From an uncultured Anaerolineales bacterium (GTDB lineage Bacteria; Chloroflexota; Anaerolineae; Anaerolineales; UBA11657): a stretch of 8,481 nucleotides of DNA. The stretch spans positions 1-8,481 of the forward strand of contig CAJWGI010000043.1 in assembly GCA_913031335.1 (NCBI GenBank), in the 5' to 3' direction. The stretch's first letter is position 1, and each line of letters starts with the position of its first letter. Below, in pieces: positions 4,863-8,481 of the stretch. Both the position numbers and the translations under genes were made by a program. A model generated the notes under the pieces. It was not told where the DNA came from. It did not search any database and worked only from the letters and a program-made list of their open reading frames with translations.

Positions 4863-7526
4863 TCACTCGGTTGCTACTTCAGTTATCGGTTCGGTGGCCT
4901 CGGGCGCGGGCAGGTCGGCTGCCGCAAGGCGCGCCACCGAGGCGACCGTATCGCCCGGCTTCAGGTTCATCAGGCGCGTGCCCTTGGTGGCGCGGCCCAG
5001 CAAGCGGATATCGGAAACAGTGGTGCGGATTGCCTGCCCGTTGACAGAGATGATGGTTATCTGGTCGTCTGGTTGCACGCTGCGCACGGCCACAATCGGC
5101 CCGGTGAGCTTGGCGACGGCCTTGCGCGAGAAGGTGGCCACGCCCATGGTGGCGCGGCCTTTGGGATTGTACGCCGCCATGGGCGTGCGCTTGCCGTAGC
5201 CGTTTGCGGTCACCACGAGCAGCTCGCCGTCTTCAGTAACTGTCACCATACCGCTGATGCAGTCGCCTTTGCGCAAGTTAATCGCCTTCACGCCGGCTGC
5301 CGGCCGGCCCATACTGCGCACCAGGCTGCTGTTGAAACGCAGCGCCTGCCCCTGCTCGGTGATTATAATTATGTGTTGTTTGTCGACCGTCAGGTGCACC
5401 CAGCCGAGCTCATCATCGCGTGCCAGGCCGATTGCAATCAGCCCGGAGGGGCGCACCGATTCGAATTGGCTGAGCGCCACGCGCTTGATTCTCCCGTTGC
5501 GTGTCACCATGGTGCAGAATTCCGCTTCATCGAAGCTGGGGACCGGCACGGCAGCCGTGATCCTTTCCGTGGCTTCCAGCGGGAGGATATTGTGCAGCGA
5601 GACACCCTTGTCGGTACGGCGCGCGGCCGGGATGCGATAGGCCTTCTGCGAATACACCTTTCCTCTGTCCGAAAAAAACAAAATGGGCTTCAAAGAGCGT
5701 GTCGAAAAGAGGTGGTCGATTTCGTCCTCGGCGCGCATGTCCTGACCGATCACGCCCTTGCCGCCGCGGCGCTGCGCCCGGAACTCGCGCGGCGGCATGC
5801 GCTTGATGAAACCGCGCGTGGTGATTGTGACCAGTATGGCCTCATCGGGAACCATGTCTTCGATGCTCAGTTCGTCGCTGGCGTCATAGGCTATGCGCGT
5901 TTTGCGTTCGTCGCCGTACTTTTTCGCCACGGCCTCTAGGTCGTCTTTTATCAACCCGAGGATTTTTTTAGGGTGCGCCAACAGGTCCTGCAGCTCTTCG
6001 ATGCGTTTCTGCTTCTGCTCGTACTCCTCCTCAATCTGCAGGCGTTCCAGCGCGGCCAGGCGGCGCAATTGCAGGTCGAGGATAGCGCGCGCCTGCACCT
6101 CGGTCAGGTCAAATTGCTTCATGAGCGCACCCCGGGCGACGTCCGCATCTTTGGCCTTGCGAATGGTCTTGATGACGGCATCGATGTTGGCGATTGCAAT
6201 GAGCAATCCCTCCAGCACGTGTGCGCGCTCTCGCGCCTTGCGCAGCTCAAACTGCGATCGGCGCGTGATGATTTCCTGGCGGTGGCCGATATACAGTTGC
6301 AGCGCCCGCCGTAGGGAAAGCAGTCGTGGTTCGCCACCCACCAGCGCGAGCAGCTGCACGCCGAAGGTGCTCTGCAGGCTGGTGTATTTGTAGAGCTGGT
6401 TGAGCACCGCCTGTGGGTGCGCCGCGCGTTTCAGGTCGATGACGATGCGCATGCCGCTCCGGTCCGATTCGTCGCGCATGTCGGCGATCATTTTCAGCCG
6501 CCCGCTGCGCGCCAGTTGTGCAATGCGTTCGATCAGCACGGTTTTGTTCAATTGGTAAGGAATCTGCGTGATGACGATTTGATGTCGCGCCGAGGACGGC
6601 TCCTCTATCTGCGCTAGCCCGCGCATCACCACGCGCCCCTTGCCGGTGCTGTAGGCTGCTAGAATGCCATCGCTGCCCACAATGACCCCGCCGGTGGGGA
6701 AGTCCGGCCCTTTGACGAATGTCATCAGCTCGGCCACCGAGGCCTCCCCGGCCTCCTCGCTCAAATCGTAGCCGCTCTCCTCAGCGGCGGCCTCAAAGCT
6801 TTCAAGGCCATTGTCGCCGTGCAAGATTATGCGCGTGATGGCCTCGGCCTGCGGCTTCAGGAGCCCGAACTTCTTCGTCAGTTTGGCCGGGGCCTTATCA
6901 CCCTGCGCCTCGATAACGGCAAGGATTTCCTCGCGGTCAATCAAGTAGCGGATGGCCGCGGTCAGTTCGCCTAGGTTGTGCGGCGGGATGTTTGTGGACA
7001 TACCGACGGCGATGCCCGCCGAGCCGTTGAGCAGCAGGTTGGGCAGCCGGGCGGGCAGTACCAACGGTTCTTGCAGCGAATCGTCAAAATTGGCGCTCCA
7101 GTCCACCGTGTCTTGGTCTATGTCGAGCAGCATCTCCTCGGCGGTAGCAGCCATCTTGGCCTCGGTATAGCGCATGGCCGCGGGCGCATCGCCATCCACC
7201 GAACCGAAGTTTCCCTGCCCGCTGACGAGAAGGTAGCGCATGGAAAAATCCTGCGCCATGCGCACCATGGCGTCGTAAACAGCCTGGTCTCCGTGCGGGT
7301 GGTATTTGCCCAGCACCTCGCCAACGATGCGCGCCGATTTCTTGAACGGGCCATTGGAGCGCAGGCCCATGTCTTGCATGGCGTAGAGTATGCGGCGGTG
7401 AACGGGCTTGAGGCCATCGCGCACATCCGGGAGAGCGCGCGCCACGATCACGCTCATGGCATAATCCAAATACGCATCACGCATTTGGCCATCAATGTCA
7501 ATCCGTTTTACCAGGCCAATTTCCAT
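4863..7526 (-). CDS. gyrA: DNA gyrase subunit A
   Basis: GyrA is the DNA breakage-reunion subunit of gyrase (A2B2), which introduces negative supercoils in the cytoplasm. The 887-residue protein opens with the conserved [20 protein letters not shown] and has the catalytic tyrosine in AAMRYTE (Tyr120) and the winged-helix segment [12 protein letters not shown]. After the tower comes the coiled-coil and C-gate region (about 430-540, [19 protein letters not shown]). The beta-pinwheel C-terminal domain carries the GyrA box QRRGGKG (585-591), which separates it from ParC. Two peculiarities: Gln81 stands where E. coli GyrA has Ser83, and about 60 residues (about 201-262) are inserted between YLIDREE and SVAELM. 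The short tail is Glu/Pro-rich. ATG 7524-7526 is supported by AGAGGA 5 bases upstream. The gene is intact and GC-rich, and is followed at once by the Schlafen-like gene. gyrB is not in the window. Confidence 0.98.
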   Translation of the reverse strand: MEIGLVKRIDIDGQMRDAYLDYAMSVIVARALPDVRDGLKPVHRRILYAMQDMGLRSNGPFKKSARIVGEVLGKYHPHGDQAVYDAMVRMAQDFSMRYLLVSGQGNFGSVDGDAPAAMRYTEAKMAATAEEMLLDIDQDTVDWSANFDDSLQEPLVLPARLPNLLLNGSAGIAVGMSTNIPPHNLGELTAAIRYLIDREEILAVIEAQGDKAPAKLTKKFGLLKPQAEAITRIILHGDNGLESFEAAAEESGYDLSEEAGEASVAELMTFVKGPDFPTGGVIVGSDGILAAYSTGKGRVVMRGLAQIEEPSSARHQIVITQIPYQLNKTVLIERIAQLARSGRLKMIADMRDESDRSGMRIVIDLKRAAHPQAVLNQLYKYTSLQSTFGVQLLALVGGEPRLLSLRRALQLYIGHRQEIITRRSQFELRKARERAHVLEGLLIAIANIDAVIKTIRKAKDADVARGALMKQFDLTEVQARAILDLQLRRLAALERLQIEEEYEQKQKRIEELQDLLAHPKKILGLIKDDLEAVAKKYGDERKTRIAYDASDELSIEDMVPDEAILVTITTRGFIKRMPPREFRAQRRGGKGVIGQDMRAEDEIDHLFSTRSLKPILFFSDRGKVYSQKAYRIPAARRTDKGVSLHNILPLEATERITAAVPVPSFDEAEFCTMVTRNGRIKRVALSQFESVRPSGLIAIGLARDDELGWVHLTVDKQHIIIITEQGQALRFNSSLVRSMGRPAAGVKAINLRKGDCISGMVTVTEDGELLVVTANGYGKRTPMAAYNPKGRATMGVATFSRKAVAKLTGPIVAVRSVQPDDQITIISVNGQAIRTTVSDIRLLGRATKGTRLMNLKPGDTVASVARLAAADLPAPEATEPITEVATE

Positions 7527-7531
7527 AGTTT

Positions 7532-7537
7532 TCCTCT
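7532..7537 (-). promoter_or_regulatory. gyrA ribosome binding site
   Basis: AGAGGA on the minus strand lies 5 bases before the ATG. It is the clearest Shine-Dalgarno sequence in the window and fixes the gyrA start. Confidence 0.8.
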
Positions 7538-7586
7538 GCGGCCCACCGAACGAGGCCGTTTAGTAGATCTCTCCGGCAGGGCAGTT

Positions 7587-7658
7587 GAGTACATTAAATG
7601 CGCCGTCCGGAAGGACGGCGTTCTCGCCACGGAATCACTTCCGGGAGTACATTTTATG
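7587..7658. repeat. 14-bp direct repeat flanking a hairpin in the gyrA leader
   Basis: GAGTACATTAAATG (7587-7600) and GAGTACATTTTATG (7645-7658) match at 12 of 14 bases, with starts 58 bp apart. Read toward gyrA, each contains a -10-like hexamer (TTTAAT and TAAAAT) next to GTACTC. They could be tandem promoter elements or binding sites for one regulator. Confidence 0.6.
7601..7620. other. Perfect 8-bp hairpin with tetraloop in the gyrA leader
   Basis: CGCCGTCC (7601-7608) pairs with GGACGGCG (7613-7620) around a four-base loop (GGAA on plus, TTCC on minus). It directly abuts the first copy of the 14-bp direct repeat. No U-run follows on either strand, so I do not call it a terminator. If gyrA is transcribed from the promoter at 7651-7679, this hairpin lies in its 5' leader about 75 bases before the ATG. 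Confidence 0.6.
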
Positions 7659-7679
7659 CTGTGGTTCATTGTACTTCAG
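7651..7679 (-). promoter_or_regulatory. Candidate gyrA operon promoter
   Basis: On the minus strand CTGAAG (7674-7679, 3 of 6 to TTGACA) is followed by a 17-base spacer and TAAAAT (7651-7656, 5 of 6 to TATAAT). The start would fall near 7644, giving a leader of about 118 bases. The -10 lies inside one copy of the 14-bp direct repeat. This is the best candidate in the intergenic region, but the -35 is weak. Confidence 0.4.
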
Positions 7680-7680
7680 C

Positions 7681-7709
7681 GGCCCGCAGCACGCCATGCG
7701 CTGCGGGCC
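7681..7709. other. Perfect 10-bp inverted repeat between the divergent genes
   Basis: GGCCCGCAGC (7681-7690) pairs exactly with GCTGCGGGCC (7700-7709) around a 9-base loop. On the plus strand CCTATTTGGCTTT follows, which is only mildly T-rich. It sits just upstream of the candidate gyrA -35 and could be an operator, an insulating terminator or a small-RNA end; none is proven. Confidence 0.55.
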
Positions 7710-7744
7710 CTATTTGGCTTTGCGGCCGCCAACAGTGCGCGGTA

Positions 7745-7773
7745 CCGGCAGAGCTGCAATTGCGCCGTATAAT
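7745..7773 (+). promoter_or_regulatory. Candidate promoter giving a leaderless transcript of the CinA-like/nucleotidyltransferase gene
   Basis: A perfect TATAAT (7768-7773) lies 8 bases before the ATG at 7782. CCGGCA (7745-7750, 3 of 6) is 17 bases upstream. Transcription would start at about 7780-7782, on or just before the start codon. No Shine-Dalgarno sequence precedes the ATG, as expected for a leaderless message. The -10 overlaps the 13-bp palindrome CCGTATAATACGG (7765-7777). Confidence 0.55.
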
Positions 7774-7781
7774 ACGGAATC

Positions 7782-8481
7782 ATGATACAGCCTGAAATAG
7801 AGCATCTGGTCGCCGAGATTCACGCCACTCCGCAGCAGGCAGTGCTGGAGTTTGCCGGAGCGGGCAGCCTGGCACTCTTCTGGTTGCACAGCCAGGGCGG
7901 CTCATCCCGCACCGTGCTGGAGGCGGTTGACCGGTACGCCGCGCTCTCCACCATCGATCTGCTTGGCACGCAGCCACGGCGCTTTGTCACCGCAGAGACG
8001 GCTCGGTCGATGGCCAGTCATGCCTACCAGCGCGGGCTGCGCCTGAGCGCGGGCGACGCGCCAGTGGTGGGCATCGGATGCACCGCCACCATCGCCACCG
8101 ATTACGCCAAACGCGGAAAGCACGGGTGCCGCGTGTGCGTGGTCGGACGCACGCGCTGCAGCCAATATGCAATCACGATGCAAAAGGGCGTGCGCACGCG
8201 CCATGAGGAGGAAGTACTCGTCAGCATAATCGTGCTGCAGGGCCTGGCGCGGGCATGCGGGCTGGAACCCGCGCTCGCGCTGCAGCTGGCGGAAACGGAA
8301 GTGCTGAAGACGGACTCCGAGGCGTTCAGAGACCCGCTCGACAGCCTACTGGCGGGTAAAGTTAAAACAGTAACGATGCGCCCCGATGGCGACATGGCTG
8401 CCGACCGGCCACTGGGCGAAATGGCGATGCTCTCCGGCGCTTTCAACCCGCTGCACGCCGGGCACATACAGCTGGCCCGCG
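7782..8481 (+). CDS. CinA-like domain fused to an HxGH nucleotidyltransferase (3' end outside window)
   Basis: The frame is open from ATG 7782 to the window edge, giving 233 codons. Residues about 1-170 resemble a CinA C-terminal-like domain (PF02464, NMN-deamidase fold): TPQQAVLEFAGAGSLALFWL, SRTVLEAVDRYA, GLRLSAGDAPVVGIGCTATI and HEEEVLVSIIVLQGLA. The classic PncC motif with the catalytic serine (AESCTGG) is replaced by FAGAGSLAL, so deamidase activity is uncertain. Residues 216 onward, AMLSGAFNPLHAGHIQLA, are the start of a nucleotidyltransferase alpha/beta phosphodiesterase domain with the T/H-x-G-H nucleotide-binding motif (HAGH), as in NMN adenylyltransferases and cytidylyltransferases. 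This two-domain architecture occurs in some bacteria and in plants and is poorly characterised. A role in NAD or nucleotide-cofactor metabolism is a guess from the fold pairing. The gene is transcribed divergently from gyrA. The start is chosen for the upstream TATAAT and because similarity begins close to it. Confidence 0.82.
   Translation, partial: MIQPEIEHLVAEIHATPQQAVLEFAGAGSLALFWLHSQGGSSRTVLEAVDRYAALSTIDLLGTQPRRFVTAETARSMASHAYQRGLRLSAGDAPVVGIGCTATIATDYAKRGKHGCRVCVVGRTRCSQYAITMQKGVRTRHEEEVLVSIIVLQGLARACGLEPALALQLAETEVLKTDSEAFRDPLDSLLAGKVKTVTMRPDGDMAADRPLGEMAMLSGAFNPLHAGHIQLAR

Noticed and set aside
5073..5939. A 288-codon plus-strand open frame and several other frames antisense to gyrA
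   Set aside because: The composition is His/Ala/Arg-rich with no motif, lies wholly opposite strongly conserved gyrA codons and lacks a ribosome site.
7681..7709. Hairpin as an intrinsic terminator
   Set aside because: The stem is strong but neither side has a real U-tract, and no gene ends just before it on either strand.

Overview
The window looks like a stretch of bacterial chromosome. A conserved, GC-rich backbone on the right (gyrA operon and a CinA-like/nucleotidyltransferase gene) is joined to a decaying, more AT-rich accessory segment on the left. No rRNA, tRNA or phylogenetic marker other than GyrA is present. The GyrA sequence, the CinA-like/nucleotidyltransferase fusion and the URO-D-like protein together make me think of Chloroflexota (Dehalococcoidia/SAR202-like). 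This is a low-confidence impression from remembered family resemblance, not from a search.

Layout, left to right. (1) 1-239, plus: the C-terminal third of a class I glutamine-amidotransferase-like hydrolase (peptidase C26/PuuD family). (2) 270-929, plus: a glutamate racemase (murI) pseudogene. It has lost about 60 internal codons, including the first catalytic cysteine, and carries an in-frame amber codon. (3) 945-1523, plus: an odd ORF with a short pentapeptide-repeat stub joined to the second half of a V4R-like domain. (4) 1520-2680, minus: an intact URO-D-superfamily protein that is not HemE. Its stop codon shares a CTAG palindrome with the stop of the preceding ORF. (5) 2686-3129, minus: an HSL-type alpha/beta-hydrolase remnant broken at both ends, behind a near-consensus sigma-70 promoter that may now serve the URO-D gene. 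(6) 3130-3499: gene-poor, with an inverted plus tandem repeat next to the following operon's 3' end. (7) 3500-7526, minus: gyrA followed, 4 bases after its stop, by a Schlafen/AlbA_2-like plus GHKL-ATPase plus winged-helix protein, evidently one operon. (8) 7527-7781: a divergent intergenic region with two hairpins, a near-exact 14-bp direct repeat and candidate promoters both ways. (9) 7782-8481, plus, runs off the window: a CinA-like domain fused to an HxGH nucleotidyltransferase, apparently leaderless.

Only the gyrA operon clearly forms a functional unit here: type II topoisomerase subunit A and a co-translated regulator-like ATPase. The left half reads as serial gene erosion and rearrangement. 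Loss of murI would fit a lineage without a conventional peptidoglycan wall, as is established for Dehalococcoides, or one with a second racemase; neither can be tested from this window. I did not find a convincing complete new system. The most interesting points are the murI decay, the GyrA insertion and the Gln at its quinolone-contact position, the gyrA-coupled Schlafen-like ATPase, and the leaderless CinA/nucleotidyltransferase gene.
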